DNA of 64,000 nucleotides from Mycobacterium sp. (GCA_023264735.1 JAHFVD010000013.1:1-64000), one strand, 5' to 3'; positions 35,141-44,541 are shown, counted from the first letter of the stretch. The notes: generated from the sequence alone by a model not told the origin. Numbers and translations are program-made.

Positions 35141-37624
35141 TTGCGCGATGACCCCGACGAAGTGTTCGCGTCGTTCGCGGCATGGGCGCAGTCGTGCGGC
35201 ACCGCGCTGTATCCGGCGCAAGAAGAGGCGCTGATCGAACTGGTCAGCGGCGCCAACGTGGTGCTGTCGACGCCGACCGGCTCGGGCAAGTCGCTGGTGG
35301 CCACCGGTGCGATCTATGCGGGGCTGGCGGCAGGCACCCGCAGCTACTACACCGCCCCGATCAAAGCGCTGGTCAGCGAGAAGTTCTTCGCGCTCTGCGA
35401 CATCTTCGGAGCGGCCAACGTCGGCATGCTGACCGGTGACGCCGCGGTCAACGCCGGCGCTCCGGTCATCGCCTGTACCGCTGAGATCCTGGCCAACATC
35501 GCGCTGCGGGAGGGCGCCGATGCCGACATCGGCCTGGTGGTCATGGACGAGTTCCACTTTTACGGCGACCCCGATCGCGGCTGGGCGTGGCAGGTGCCGC
35601 TGCTGGAGCTGCCGCACGCCCAGTTCCTGCTGATGTCGGCCACGCTCGGCGACGTCACGTTCCTGCGTGAGGACCTGACCCGCCGCACCGGTCGCCCGAC
35701 GGCACTGGTGGCCAACGCCGAACGCCCGGTCCCGCTCTACTACAGCTACGCGACCACACCGATGCACGAGACGATCGGCGACCTGCTCGACACCAAGCAA
35801 TCACCGATCTACGTCGTCCACTTCACCCAGGCCTCGGCGCTGGAACGGGCGCAGGCACTGATGAGCGTCAACGTCAGCACCAAGGAGGAGAAGGCCGCGA
35901 TCGCCGACCTCATCGGCAGCTTCCGCTTCTCCACGACGTTCGGGTCGACGTTGTCGCGACTGGTCCGGCACGGGATCGGTGTGCACCACGCGGGCATGCT
36001 GCCCAAGTACCGGCGGCTGGTGGAACAGTTGGCGCAAGCCGGCCTGCTGAAGGTCATCTGCGGCACCGACACCCTGGGTGTCGGGATCAACGTGCCGATC
36101 CGGACCGTCGTCTTCTCGGCGTTGTCCAAGTACGACGGCACCCGCACCCGGCTGCTCAACGCCCGCGAATTCCACCAGATCGCCGGCAGGGCCGGCCGGG
36201 CCGGCTTCGACACCGCGGGAACCGTCGTCGTGCAGGCACCCGACCACGAGGTGGAGAACCTCAAACAGTTCGCCAAGGCCGCCGACGACAAGAAGAAGCT
36301 CCGAAAACTGGTGCGCCGCAAGGCACCCGATGGCATGGTGCCGTGGAGCGAGTCGACCATGACCCGTCTGGTCGACGCGACCCCCGAGCCGCTGACGAGC
36401 AATATGCGGGTGTCGACGGCGATGATCCTCGATGTCGTCGACCGACCCGGTGACCCGTTTCTCGCGATGCGCCGGCTGCTCACCGACAACCACGAGCCGC
36501 GCAAGCGCCAACTCCAGCACATCCGCGAGGCGGTCGGCATCGCCCGCTCGCTGCTGCAGGCCGGCGTGCTCGAGCGGCTCGACGTGCCCGAGGCCGACGG
36601 CCGCCGCTACCGGTTGACCGTCGACCTGCCTTCCGACTTCGCCCTCAACCAGCCGTTGTCGACATTCGCCCTCGCCGCGGTCGACGTGCTCGACACGACA
36701 TCGGAAACGTATGCGCTGGATGTGGTTTCGGTGATCGAGGCGACCCTCGAGGACCCGCGCGCGATCATGGCAGCGCAGCTGAACAAGGCCAGGGGCGAGG
36801 CCGTGGCGGCGATGAAGGCCGAGGGTATCGAGTACGACGAACGCATCGAGCTGCTCGACGATGTCACCTATCCCAAGCCACTCGAGGAACTGTTACAGCA
36901 CACCTACGAGGTGTACCTGCAGACCAACCCCTGGGCGGCCGACGCCCACCTGTCCCCGAAGGCCGTTGTGCGCGAGATGTGGGAGCGCGCGTTCACCTTT
37001 CGGGAGTTCGTGAGCGTGTACGGGCTGACCCGCTCCGAAGGGGCGGTGCTCCGCTATCTGTCCGACGCCTTCAAGGCGCTGCGGTCCGGCGTGCCCGCCG
37101 CCGCCAGGACCGACGAGGTCACCGATATCGTCGAGTGGCTCGGAGAGCTTGTCCGCCAGGTTGATTCAAGCCTCCTCGACGAGTGGGAACAGCTCACCAG
37201 CCCGGACCAGCCGCACGACACCCCGGTCTCGGTACCGACCCGCCCACGCCCGTTGACCGGCAACGAGCGGGCGTTCACCGCGATGGTCCGCAATGCGCTG
37301 TTCCGCAGGGTGGAGCTGTTCGCCAGGCGCCGCTGGCATGACCTCGGCGTACTGGACAGCGGCTCGGGGTGGGCGGCGCAGCGCTGGGCGGAGGTGATCG
37401 ACGCGTACTTCGCCGAGCACGAGGACGTTGGCATCGGCGCCGACGCCCGTGGCCCCGCATTGCTGATCATCGACCGGCAGCCCGGGGTGTGGCGAGTACG
37501 GCAGATCCTCGACGACCCGGCCGGCGACCACGACTGGGGATTCGACGTCGAGGTGGACCTCGACGCCTCCGATGAGGAAGGCGTGGCGGTTATCCGGCTG
37601 GTCGACGCTGGGCGAATGGACTGA
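35141..37624 (+). CDS. DEAD/DEAH-box helicase with DUF3516 C-terminus
   Basis: An 827-residue Ski2-like helicase. Walker A is STPTGSGKS at about 43-51, the DExH box DEFH at 136-139, [10 protein letters not shown] is motif III, and [12 protein letters not shown] is motif VI. The C-terminal half (about 450-827) is the DUF3516 region typical of the actinobacterial branch. The first usable start is TTG 35141, but coding-like sequence in the same frame continues upstream (PTPTSPSDLSALRS) to an ATA at 35096, so the N-terminus is probably longer. It is a predicted RNA helicase; its role is not established. Confidence 0.85.
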   Translation: MRDDPDEVFASFAAWAQSCGTALYPAQEEALIELVSGANVVLSTPTGSGKSLVATGAIYAGLAAGTRSYYTAPIKALVSEKFFALCDIFGAANVGMLTGDAAVNAGAPVIACTAEILANIALREGADADIGLVVMDEFHFYGDPDRGWAWQVPLLELPHAQFLLMSATLGDVTFLREDLTRRTGRPTALVANAERPVPLYYSYATTPMHETIGDLLDTKQSPIYVVHFTQASALERAQALMSVNVSTKEEKAAIADLIGSFRFSTTFGSTLSRLVRHGIGVHHAGMLPKYRRLVEQLAQAGLLKVICGTDTLGVGINVPIRTVVFSALSKYDGTRTRLLNAREFHQIAGRAGRAGFDTAGTVVVQAPDHEVENLKQFAKAADDKKKLRKLVRRKAPDGMVPWSESTMTRLVDATPEPLTSNMRVSTAMILDVVDRPGDPFLAMRRLLTDNHEPRKRQLQHIREAVGIARSLLQAGVLERLDVPEADGRRYRLTVDLPSDFALNQPLSTFALAAVDVLDTTSETYALDVVSVIEATLEDPRAIMAAQLNKARGEAVAAMKAEGIEYDERIELLDDVTYPKPLEELLQHTYEVYLQTNPWAADAHLSPKAVVREMWERAFTFREFVSVYGLTRSEGAVLRYLSDAFKALRSGVPAAARTDEVTDIVEWLGELVRQVDSSLLDEWEQLTSPDQPHDTPVSVPTRPRPLTGNERAFTAMVRNALFRRVELFARRRWHDLGVLDSGSGWAAQRWAEVIDAYFAEHEDVGIGADARGPALLIIDRQPGVWRVRQILDDPAGDHDWGFDVEVDLDASDEEGVAVIRLVDAGRMD

Positions 37625-38372
37625 GCACGGGGAGCAGCCGGCGCAGGATCGCCACCGACGATGCGGCCACCTCGTCAACGAACGTGAGGAAGTCGAACCG
37701 CGAATCGTGTCCGGCCAGATCCGACAGCGCTCGGATGACCAGCCAGGGCACCCCGAATGATTCGGCGACCTGAGCCACCGCGCCACCCTCCATCTCGACG
37801 GCAAGGCCGCCGAAGTCGCGGTGGAGCCGCTCCCTGGTCAGGTCGCTGTGCAGGTACTGATCGCCGGACAGCACGGTGCCGAACCGGATGGCCGCCGGTC
37901 GGTGGCCACCTCCAGCCGCCCCGGAGAGCGGAGGAAGCGTGACGTCTGCGAGCCGCTCGACGACCTGCGCCAGCAGGTCGTCATCGACGCGGTAGCCGAG
38001 GCGGTCGGTCGGGTTGATGAATGGCACGTGCCCGGGCTGGTAGGTCTGTAGCCCGTCGTCTTCGATCAGCCCGGCGTCATGCTGGATCACCCGATCGGCG
38101 ATCACCACGTCACCCACCGCGAGGGCCGGGTCAAGGCCACCTGCCACACCCGAGAAAACTATTGCGCCGCAATCGAATCTGTCTGCCAGCACCGTCGCGA
38201 CGAGTGCGCTGTTCACTTTCCCCATGCCGGAACCCGCCAGCACGACGTCATGACCGTCCAGCGTCCCGGTGACGAATTCGGTATGTGCTGCCTGCGCCGC
38301 AACCGCATCGAGCAGCAACGTGTGCAGGTGGGTGAGTTCCTGGGGAATCGCGCAGATCAGTCCGATGGGCAC
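37590..38372 (-). CDS. mtnN: MTA/SAH nucleosidase
   Basis: A 260-residue purine nucleosidase with a GTG start. Family motifs are CAIPQEL at the start, [29 protein letters not shown] and the substrate-binding [12 protein letters not shown] with the catalytic ALSDLA further on. It hydrolyses methylthioadenosine and S-adenosylhomocysteine. Its 3' end overlaps the convergent helicase gene by 35 bp. Confidence 0.86.
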   Translation of the reverse strand: MPIGLICAIPQELTHLHTLLLDAVAAQAAHTEFVTGTLDGHDVVLAGSGMGKVNSALVATVLADRFDCGAIVFSGVAGGLDPALAVGDVVIADRVIQHDAGLIEDDGLQTYQPGHVPFINPTDRLGYRVDDDLLAQVVERLADVTLPPLSGAAGGGHRPAAIRFGTVLSGDQYLHSDLTRERLHRDFGGLAVEMEGGAVAQVAESFGVPWLVIRALSDLAGHDSRFDFLTFVDEVAASSVAILRRLLPVLSPFAQRRPAG

Positions 38373-38433
38373 ATCGCAGTCTAGGCAGAGCGCGAATGGC
38401 CTTGCCAGAGAAGGCTGCCCGCCACCGGAAAGC

Positions 38434-38467
38434 AGGCGATCGCCGACGCACGCGCCAGCGATCGCCT
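38434..38467. terminator. Hairpin after csbD
   Basis: A perfect 10-bp inverted repeat AGGCGATCGC / GCGATCGCCT with a 14-base loop, starting 7 bp beyond the CsbD stop. A likely terminator for that gene; no U-tract. Confidence 0.6.
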
Positions 38468-38474
38468 ACCTTGG

Positions 38475-38648
38475 CTAGCTCTTGAAGGCGTCTTTGACCT
38501 TTTCGCCGGCGTCCTTCAGGTTCGCCTTGGCCTGATCGAGCTTGCCTTCGTTCTCGGTGCTCTTGTCGTCGGTGGCCTTGCCAAGGCCCTCTTTGGCCTT
38601 GCCTGCGACATCGTCGACCTTATTGCTGATCTTGTCTGATAAGCCCAT
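38475..38648 (-). CDS. CsbD-family stress protein
   Basis: A 57-residue, highly charged helical protein: MGLSDKISNKVDDVAGKAKE then GKLDQAKANLKDAGEKVKDAF, the CsbD pattern. The ATG at 38648 is chosen; longer readings run into noncoding sequence. CsbD proteins accumulate under general stress; their mechanism is unknown. It lies downstream of sodX on the same strand after a 104-bp gap. Confidence 0.87.
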   Translation of the reverse strand: MGLSDKISNKVDDVAGKAKEGLGKATDDKSTENEGKLDQAKANLKDAGEKVKDAFKS

Positions 38649-38752
38649 GATGCGGCCTCTCTTTCGGTTGGCCTGGATCTGGCTCTGAAGTGAACCGTGA
38701 TGGGAGTACCTCAGGAGTCCGCTGGCGAAACCCCACCCGCGATGACCTGGCG

Positions 38753-39082
38753 CTAGCCTGCGCGGACCGTCCACACCACCCGGTAGGAGCCGGCCGCCGG
38801 TACCCAGCCGAATTGGCGCGAGTCGACGACCCCGGGCGCGCCGGGATTGTCCGAGCAGGCCTGGAACGTGGCACCGCGCCCTCGCCCACTCACCTCACCG
38901 ACGCGCTTGACGAGCCATCGGGTCGACGTGGGATCGGGGAAGACGCGGAGCTGGCCTGGACGGGGATTGCCGCCCCTGAGCGACAACAGCCCGTCACCTG
39001 GGCGGAGCGTCGGGCGCATCGAGTCCTCCACCACCAGAAACCGGCGCAACGGCCAGTACCCGAGCCCATGGTTTTCGCCCAT
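38753..39082 (-). CDS. sodX: Nickel-type SOD maturation protease
   Basis: A 109-residue S26 (signal-peptidase-like) peptidase. Catalytic Ser21 is in VVEDSMRPTLRPGDGLL and the general-base Lys59 in RWLVKRVGEV. SodX removes the short leader of Ni-SOD so that the nickel-binding His becomes the N-terminus. It is divergent from sodN with only 22 bp between the start codons, so the two promoters must overlap the coding regions. The ATG at 39082 (MGENHG) is chosen. Confidence 0.85.
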   Translation of the reverse strand: MGENHGLGYWPLRRFLVVEDSMRPTLRPGDGLLSLRGGNPRPGQLRVFPDPTSTRWLVKRVGEVSGRGRGATFQACSDNPGAPGVVDSRQFGWVPAAGSYRVVWTVRAG

Positions 39083-39104
39083 ATTGAAAGGGTAAGTTAG
39101 GCCC

Positions 39105-39527
39105 ATGCTGCAGAGACTTTTCGCCAACGCCACCCCTGCCCATGCCCACTGCGACCTGTATTGCGGCGTCTATGACCCCGCCCAGGCCAAGATCGAGGCG
39201 CTGTCGTGCCTCAAGACGCTCAAGAAGTACAACGACTCCGACGACGACCACTTCCGGACGCGCGCCATCATCATCAAGGAGCAGCGCGCCGAAGAGGTCA
39301 AGCATCACCTGATGGTGCTGTGGGCGGACTTCTTCGGGCCGGCTCACTTCAAGGAATTCCCGGAACTGCACCAGCTGTTCTGGGACGGCATCCACGGTGC
39401 CGGTGAGGTCAAGAAGTCCACCGACGTCGCCGAGGCTGAGAAGCTGCTCGCGACCATCGACAAGATCTCCGAGATCTTCTGGAAGACCGAGAAGGCCAAG
39501 GACATGGGCGTGTACCCGCCCGCCTGA
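39105..39527 (+). CDS. sodN: Nickel superoxide dismutase
   Basis: A 140-residue Ni-SOD precursor. The leader MLQRLFANATPAHA (14 residues) is followed by the nickel hook H-C-D-L-Y-C-G-V-Y (His15, Cys16, Cys20; His1, Cys2 and Cys6 in mature numbering). The canonical hook has Pro at mature position 5; here it is Tyr. The helical bundle with RAIIIKEQRAEEVKHHLMVLWADFF follows. It dismutates superoxide in the cytoplasm after cleavage by SodX, encoded divergently. A strong terminator follows. Confidence 0.93.
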   Translation: MLQRLFANATPAHAHCDLYCGVYDPAQAKIEALSCLKTLKKYNDSDDDHFRTRAIIIKEQRAEEVKHHLMVLWADFFGPAHFKEFPELHQLFWDGIHGAGEVKKSTDVAEAEKLLATIDKISEIFWKTEKAKDMGVYPPA

Positions 39528-39541
39528 CAACTTTTGTCCAC

Positions 39542-39581
39542 GTACCGCGCGGTCGCCATGGCCGCGCGGTACTTGTTTTTT
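39542..39581 (+). terminator. Intrinsic terminator of sodN
   Basis: A perfect 11-bp stem GTACCGCGCGG / CCGCGCGGTAC with a 9-base loop, followed by TTGTTTTTT. A classical U-tract terminator, uncommon in this genome type, 14 bp after the sodN stop. Confidence 0.9.
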
Positions 39582-39588
39582 GGGGCGG

Positions 39589-40305
39589 CTACTTCCAGGC
39601 GAACGTTGGCTGCTCGAGTTCGTCGACCGGGTCGTGGCGGCCTTCCAGGCACAGCCACCGCAGCTGCAGCAGCACGGCACCCGTCGGTGCATGGATGAGG
39701 TCGTTGCCCAACGGCATCTGGACCACCGGGCGAGGGCTTTCCGGAATGGTGATGAACCGCGGCGAGTCCGGCCGCAGAAGCTGGTGCAGCCCCACCCGGT
39801 AGACCGCGACGACCTCGTCGGGTGCCGGCCGGGGGTCCAGCCGCCCGCCGCCCCAGATCACCACCGGGGTGATGATGTAGCCCGAGCGAGTCGGATAGTC
39901 GTCGAGCAAGCCGAGCACCGACGACTCGGGCAGCCCGACGCCGACCTCTTCGTCGAGTTCGCGCAGCGCGGCATCCACCACGGTCTCCCCCGGGTCCAGC
40001 CGGCCACCGGGTAGCGCCCATTGTGCGGCATGCGCGCTCAACCGGGACGCTCTGCGGCACAACAGGAATGCCGCGCCACCGGAAACGCCGACCATGCGCC
40101 CGTCCAGGCCCGACTCCATCGGCCTGCCCGCGATCCAGTCGTCGACGGGAGCCGGATCAACCCGATCCTCACCCGCCTCCGAATCGACGAGCACCACCGC
40201 GACGGCGGCGTGGCGCTTGGTCGGGTCGGCTACCGCGCGGCGGTCGTGACCGGCCAGGTGACCGCGGATCTGATCCCGCAGCGCTTCGTCATAGGTGATC
40301 GTCAC
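39589..40305 (-). CDS. Nudix hydrolase (CoA pyrophosphatase-like)
   Basis: A 238-residue protein with a GTG start. The complete Nudix box GX5EX7REUXEEXGU is at 101-123 (GRLDPGE ... RELDEEVGV). An upstream segment QWALPGGRLDPGE and the RSGYIITPVVIWGG strand resemble the NUDT7/CoAse-like group. It hydrolyses a nucleoside-diphosphate-linked compound, possibly CoA; the substrate is not certain. Convergent with sodN. Confidence 0.82.
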   Translation of the reverse strand: MTITYDEALRDQIRGHLAGHDRRAVADPTKRHAAVAVVLVDSEAGEDRVDPAPVDDWIAGRPMESGLDGRMVGVSGGAAFLLCRRASRLSAHAAQWALPGGRLDPGETVVDAALRELDEEVGVGLPESSVLGLLDDYPTRSGYIITPVVIWGGGRLDPRPAPDEVVAVYRVGLHQLLRPDSPRFITIPESPRPVVQMPLGNDLIHAPTGAVLLQLRWLCLEGRHDPVDELEQPTFAWK

Positions 40306-40419
40306 CGTTCGACCATAAGCAATCCGGACATGCGAACGCCGCGGGGTGCCACCATCCAGGCGATCGGCTCAGTCTGATCCCATCACCGTGGAGATCATCT
40401 CTGCCATCTTTCTCTAATA

Positions 40420-40438
40420 ATCGAGATAGGATCTCGAT
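40420..40438. promoter_or_regulatory. Palindromic operator upstream of IclR gene
   Basis: ATCGAGAT-AGG-ATCTCGAT, a perfect 8+3+8 dyad 42 bp upstream of the IclR-family ATG, in an unusually AT-rich patch. A likely autoregulatory site. Confidence 0.65.
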
Positions 40439-40480
40439 CATTCAAAATGACAGTAGGAACCCCGACCGCCGGAGTCAAGG

Positions 40481-41350
40481 ATGAAGGGCACAACGTCCGC
40501 GCCGACGGAGCGCGTTCTCGACGTCGTCGAGTTACTCGCCAAGCCGGGCAACGAGCACCTGCGGTTCTCGGACATCGTGCGCGAACTCGACCTCACCCAG
40601 GCCACCGCGCACTCCATCCTCAAGACGCTCAGTGATCGCGGCTGGGTCACCCGCGATCCCGTGGGCAAGGCCTTTCGCCTCGGCCCCGCCCTTGCCGTCG
40701 TCGCGGCCCGCACCGATGCCGTACGACCGTTGGCCCAAGCCGCCCACGCCGCTGCCGTGCAGCTGTCCGCCGAGTTCGGTTACGCGGCTTCGGTGGTCGA
40801 ACGCGTCGGCGACAAGCTGGTGATCACCGCGTTCGAAGGCGGTGGGATCGGCTTGCACACGACCCCGCCCGGCGAACAGATCGCCTACGCACCGCCGTTC
40901 GGCGTCGCCTTCGCGGCATGGGACACCCCCGAAGAACAGCGGGCCTGGATCGCCCGCTCCGGCTCGACGAATCCTGAACTGGCCGAACGCCTCGAGCGGG
41001 TCTTGGTCCGCACCCGCGCACGCGGCTTCGACGTCGACTGGACCACCCCCGCGCTGGGCCAGATGACGCAGTTGGTCGGCACGCTGCGCGACGACGTGCC
41101 CACCCACGTGCGGGCGATGTTGGACCAGCTGTTGGTCGAATGCGCCACGATCGGCCTGTTGCCCGAAAATGATTCGGCGCCAAGGCCACAGCCGATCGCA
41201 TCGATCTGTGCGCCGGTGTTCGACGATCGGGGCGGTGTGCCGATGATTCTTGCGCTACACCCGTTTGTCGCGTTACCGATGCGCCGTGTCAGCGCACTCG
41301 GCAAGCACCTCGTTGCGGCCGCGACCTACTTGGGCGCGAGCGGGCTGTAG
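40481..41350 (+). CDS. IclR-family transcriptional regulator
   Basis: A 289-residue regulator. The N-terminal winged helix-turn-helix (about 8-70) contains LRFSDIVRELDLTQATAHSILKTLSDRGWV; an effector-binding domain follows. The AT-rich perfect palindrome just upstream suggests autoregulation. No catabolic operon directly adjoins it, and its 3' end overlaps the convergent VOC gene by 25 bp, so the target is unclear. Confidence 0.85.
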   Translation: MKGTTSAPTERVLDVVELLAKPGNEHLRFSDIVRELDLTQATAHSILKTLSDRGWVTRDPVGKAFRLGPALAVVAARTDAVRPLAQAAHAAAVQLSAEFGYAASVVERVGDKLVITAFEGGGIGLHTTPPGEQIAYAPPFGVAFAAWDTPEEQRAWIARSGSTNPELAERLERVLVRTRARGFDVDWTTPALGQMTQLVGTLRDDVPTHVRAMLDQLLVECATIGLLPENDSAPRPQPIASICAPVFDDRGGVPMILALHPFVALPMRRVSALGKHLVAAATYLGASGL

Positions 41351-41682
41351 AAGACCAGGCCGTTGCCCTTGCTGTCGTAGACCACGGCACGACGCTCGTG
41401 CGCGTCGTCGTACGGGCCCTTGACGATGCCGCCGCCGGCCGCCTCGACGGCCTTGGCCGCCGCGTCGACATCGGCGGTCTTGATCCCGACGACGACCTGG
41501 CCGGGGATCGGGTGGTCGATCTCGGTCGCCAGCGCGAGGGTGACCGGACCGCCGTCGAGCGCGGCGAAATGGGTGCCGTCGCTGAACTTCAGTCCGAAGC
41601 CCAAGGTGTCGCGGTAGAACTGGATCGACTCGTCCAGATCGTCGGTCGACAGGATGATCATCTTGACTTCATGCTCGCTCAC
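41326..41682 (-). CDS. VOC-family protein
   Basis: A 118-residue single VOC module: MIILSTDDLDESIQFYRDTLGFGLKF and NGLVFYSPL. The GTG at 41682 is chosen because AGGAGG lies 6 bases upstream. It is the last gene of the minus-strand run that starts with the NmrA-like reductase and includes the ECF sigma factor. Substrate unknown. Confidence 0.8.
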   Translation of the reverse strand: MSEHEVKMIILSTDDLDESIQFYRDTLGFGLKFSDGTHFAALDGGPVTLALATEIDHPIPGQVVVGIKTADVDAAAKAVEAAGGGIVKGPYDDAHERRAVVYDSKGNGLVFYSPLAPK

Positions 41683-41719
41683 TGCTTGCCTCCTGTGTCT
41701 GAAGCACCCAGCCGTCAGA

Positions 41720-42610
41720 CTACGACAGGGAGGCGTGGGCCAGGTGCTCCTCATCGGCTCCGGGGCGGGCACCCGGATGCAGCCAGTCCGCGATGTTGCG
41801 GACGTAGTCCTTGAAGACGACCAGCCGGGACGGATCCTGGCGAATCTGCGTGCCGGGCGCCTCGCTGACGAATGACGGTGCGCCGCAGTCCAAATCCCAG
41901 TTGTAGTCGGCGAAGTGATGAAATGTGGATTCAGCCACGGCGCGCCCCATCGGGGCGCCGTCGGGCGCAATCTCACCGTCGAGCACAACCGCCAGGTTGA
42001 AGCGACGGCCACTTGCGCTGCTTCGGCCGTCCGCCAGGGCGGTGGCGCACGGGCTGTTCGCCACGACCGCGCCCTCGTGCGGATGCGCCGGGAACCACTC
42101 GATGTGTCCGCTGGTCGTGTGCGCGGTGCGCAACAGGGGGTGCACCGGCGCGAGCGGAAACACCGGCTGGTAGTCGCCATTGGCACCGGAATGGTAGTTG
42201 GGCCACGAGATCGTCGGGGTGTCCTGGTCGTCGCAGAGGTGGCTCTGATCGACGGTCGAGTCGGCGAATGCGTTGACCTGACCCAAGGATCCGAGCTTGG
42301 TCAGGCAGCACCCGAGGTCCTGGTGGTCGCGGGCGGTGAGCACGCCGCCCCCGCCCCGGCGAAACCGCATGATGGCCTCGGCTTCGTTGTCGGTCAGGCC
42401 GTCGCCGGTGTCGACGGCCATCAGCCACACCTGATCGAAGCCCCATTCGTCGAGATGGCTGAGCACCGGATCGTCGCCGCGTCGTGCGCGGTTGCGCGCC
42501 ATCAGGTCGTGCCCGGCCGCGCGGAGTTCGTCGGCGAGCAGCGAGAAGCGGGTGACGTCCCAGTCGTCGGGGTGTGCGGTGATCGTCGTCTGGAGCAGGA
42601 TGCGTGACAT
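41720..42610 (-). CDS. Uncharacterised ThuA/GATase-like protein
   Basis: A 296-residue protein. MSRILLQTTI ... DVTRFSLLADELRAAGHDLMARNR followed by FDQVWLMAVDTGDGLTDNEAEAIMRFRRGGGGVLTARDHQDLG suggests a flavodoxin-like glutamine-amidotransferase (ThuA-like) fold, and GHIEWFPAHPHEG and ESTFHHFADYNW add possible metal His. It lies 6 bp after the cupin gene in the sigma-factor operon. Family call is tentative; function unknown. Confidence 0.55.
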   Translation of the reverse strand: MSRILLQTTITAHPDDWDVTRFSLLADELRAAGHDLMARNRARRGDDPVLSHLDEWGFDQVWLMAVDTGDGLTDNEAEAIMRFRRGGGGVLTARDHQDLGCCLTKLGSLGQVNAFADSTVDQSHLCDDQDTPTISWPNYHSGANGDYQPVFPLAPVHPLLRTAHTTSGHIEWFPAHPHEGAVVANSPCATALADGRSSASGRRFNLAVVLDGEIAPDGAPMGRAVAESTFHHFADYNWDLDCGAPSFVSEAPGTQIRQDPSRLVVFKDYVRNIADWLHPGARPGADEEHLAHASLS

Positions 42611-42616
42611 CGGCTT

Positions 42617-43045
42617 TCAGTCCTTTCCGGTGGCTGGCTGCGCAGGCACCCGCAGATGGCTGCGAGCGGCCAGTTCGTTCTCGTCGACCAGTTCGAGCAT
42701 CGGCCGCCCCGGGACGCACACCATCGTCACGACAAACCGGCTCTTGACGTCGTCGCGATTGTTCGCGTCCGAGTAGTGAATGACGTCGCCGCCGGGCTCC
42801 CAGAACCCTTCGCCCGCGCGGATGACACGAGGCGGCTGCCCTTCGAGTTCAAACAGCATCTCGCCTTCGAGCATGTAGCCGAACGCGGGGCCGCTCGGAT
42901 GACGGTGCGGCGGAGCACCCGCGCTGCCCGGCGGGTATTCGATGACAACGGTCATCACGTCGGCCCCGTCCGGGATGAACGGCGGGTGCACGTCCTGGAC
43001 GATGGTCAGGGCGTTTTCCCATTGCGCGTCATAGGTTTTCGACAT
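42617..43045 (-). CDS. Cupin-domain protein
   Basis: A 142-residue single cupin. Motif 1 is PPHRHPSGPAFGYMLEGE and motif 2 GEGFWEPGGDVIHYSDA, giving a plausible 3-His/1-Glu metal site. It follows the ECF sigma gene by 30 bp. Possible roles are a small oxygenase or isomerase, or a metal/ligand sensor acting with the sigma factor in the manner of the ChrR cupin domain; the second idea is inference. Confidence 0.78.
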   Translation of the reverse strand: MSKTYDAQWENALTIVQDVHPPFIPDGADVMTVVIEYPPGSAGAPPHRHPSGPAFGYMLEGEMLFELEGQPPRVIRAGEGFWEPGGDVIHYSDANNRDDVKSRFVVTMVCVPGRPMLELVDENELAARSHLRVPAQPATGKD

Positions 43046-43075
43046 ATCAGTTCTCCTTCGGAATTCCAGCGGGGA

Positions 43076-43630
43076 TCAGGCGATTTGGGCGACGGGTGCG
43101 TGCGCGGACTCGGCGAGAGCGGCGCGCAGCCGCTGCCTGCCCCGGGACACCCGCGACATGACGGTCCCCCGCGGCACGTTGAGGATCGTGGCGGTCTCAG
43201 CGAAGGTGTGGCCCTGCACCTCGGCGTAGAACAGTGCGCTGCGGAAGTCCGCAGGCAAGGTCGCCATCGCCGAGCGGAGCTCGTGGTCGGGCAGCCTGGT
43301 CAACGCCTCGGCCTCGGCCGAGCGCGACGCGGTGGACAAGCGGGCCGCGCTGCTGGCCAAATCGCCCTCGGTGACGTCGTCGACCGGCACCTCGGACGGC
43401 CGGCGCTGCTTGGCGCGATACGTGCTCACCCAGCGGTTGTAGAGGATCCGGAACAGCCACGCCTTGAAGTCGGTGCCCTCCCGGAACGTGTGATAGCCCA
43501 TGAAGGCGTGCAGCAGCGTGTCCTGCACCAGGTCCTCGGCGTCCGCGGTGGTCTTGGTCAGTCCCCTGGCTCGGCGCAGCAGGGCGTCGAACAGAGGTTG
43601 TGCGTCCTGGGCGAATCGTTCGGCGGTCAT
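43076..43630 (-). CDS. ECF sigma factor (SigH/SigR-like)
   Basis: A 184-residue sigma-70 family protein. Region 2 includes DAEDLVQDTLLHAFMGYHTFREGTDFKAWLFRILYNRWVSTYR; region 4 includes LPADFRSALFYAEVQGHTFAETATILNVPRGTVMSRVSRGRQRL. There is no C-terminal extension of the ECF41 type. No anti-sigma gene (zinc-binding HxxxCxxC protein) lies on either side. Neighbours on the same strand are an NmrA-like reductase upstream and cupin, ThuA-like and VOC genes downstream. Confidence 0.88.
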   Translation of the reverse strand: MTAERFAQDAQPLFDALLRRARGLTKTTADAEDLVQDTLLHAFMGYHTFREGTDFKAWLFRILYNRWVSTYRAKQRRPSEVPVDDVTEGDLASSAARLSTASRSAEAEALTRLPDHELRSAMATLPADFRSALFYAEVQGHTFAETATILNVPRGTVMSRVSRGRQRLRAALAESAHAPVAQIA

Positions 43631-43704
43631 GAATTCACCCTCGCGCCCGCACGCTGCGAGCGGACCCTTGAAAACCCGTAGTCCGTGGTGCGTGGCCCCG
43701 TGGT

Positions 43705-44460
43705 CTACGACTTGGCGGCGGCTTCGAGAATCCAGTCCTCGAATCTGGTCTCGAAGAGCCTGGCGCCCGAGCCGGGGACGAGGGTGCGCTCACCGATGTC
43801 GATGCCCCAGTATTGGGCGGCCGGATCGGCGACGACACTGCGGCTGTCACCGCGGGCGGTCAGCGCAGTCCGGATGAGGTCGGGCAGCAACACCATGTCC
43901 GGGCCGCCGATCTCGGCGATGCCGTTCACCGGTTCGCCGACTGCGGCAATCGCGACGCCTTCGGCGACGTCGGCACCGGCCATCGGCTGGAAGTAGGCCG
44001 GCGGCATGACCACGGTGTCGCCCACGGTCGCGGAGTCGGCCAGGGTGTTGAGGAACTCGAAGAACTGGGTGGCGTGCACGATCGAAAACGGGATCGGGCC
44101 TTCGCTGATCAGCTTCTCCTGGGCGAGCTTGGCCTGGAAGTAACCGCTCTGGGTGGCCAGCTCGGCGGTGCCCACCACCGACAGCGCGACATGGTGGCCG
44201 ACGCCGGCGTTCTTCTCGGCGGTCAGCAGGTTCGTGGTAGCGGTGCGGAAGAAGTCGATCGCCGAGTCGTCCAGCGCCGGGGAGTTCGAGACGTCGACGA
44301 CGACGGAGGCACCCGCCAGCACCTCGGCAAGCCCCTCACCGGTGATCGTGTTCACGCCCGTCGAGGGAGCCGCGGCGACCGCGTCGTGACCCCGGCTGGA
44401 CAGGGCCTGCACCACTTTCGACCCCACCAGGCCGGTGCCACCGATTACGACGATTTTCAT
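43705..44460 (-). CDS. NmrA/atypical-SDR NAD(P)-binding protein
   Basis: A 251-residue Rossmann protein starting MKIVVIGGTGLVGSKVVQAL (GxxGxxG at 8-13). The usual YxxxK is replaced by SGYFQAKLAQEKLI. NmrA-like proteins are reductases or redox sensors. It is the first gene of the minus-strand run containing the ECF sigma factor, 74 bp upstream of it. Substrate unknown. Confidence 0.8.
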   Translation of the reverse strand: MKIVVIGGTGLVGSKVVQALSSRGHDAVAAAPSTGVNTITGEGLAEVLAGASVVVDVSNSPALDDSAIDFFRTATTNLLTAEKNAGVGHHVALSVVGTAELATQSGYFQAKLAQEKLISEGPIPFSIVHATQFFEFLNTLADSATVGDTVVMPPAYFQPMAGADVAEGVAIAAVGEPVNGIAEIGGPDMVLLPDLIRTALTARGDSRSVVADPAAQYWGIDIGERTLVPGSGARLFETRFEDWILEAAAKS

Positions 44461-44541
44461 GATGAGCCCTTTCTGGCGTGTGGGGGCTGATCAGCTCCCT
44501 GACGGCCAGAACGGATGGGTGCTCAGAAAGTCATCCCGGCG

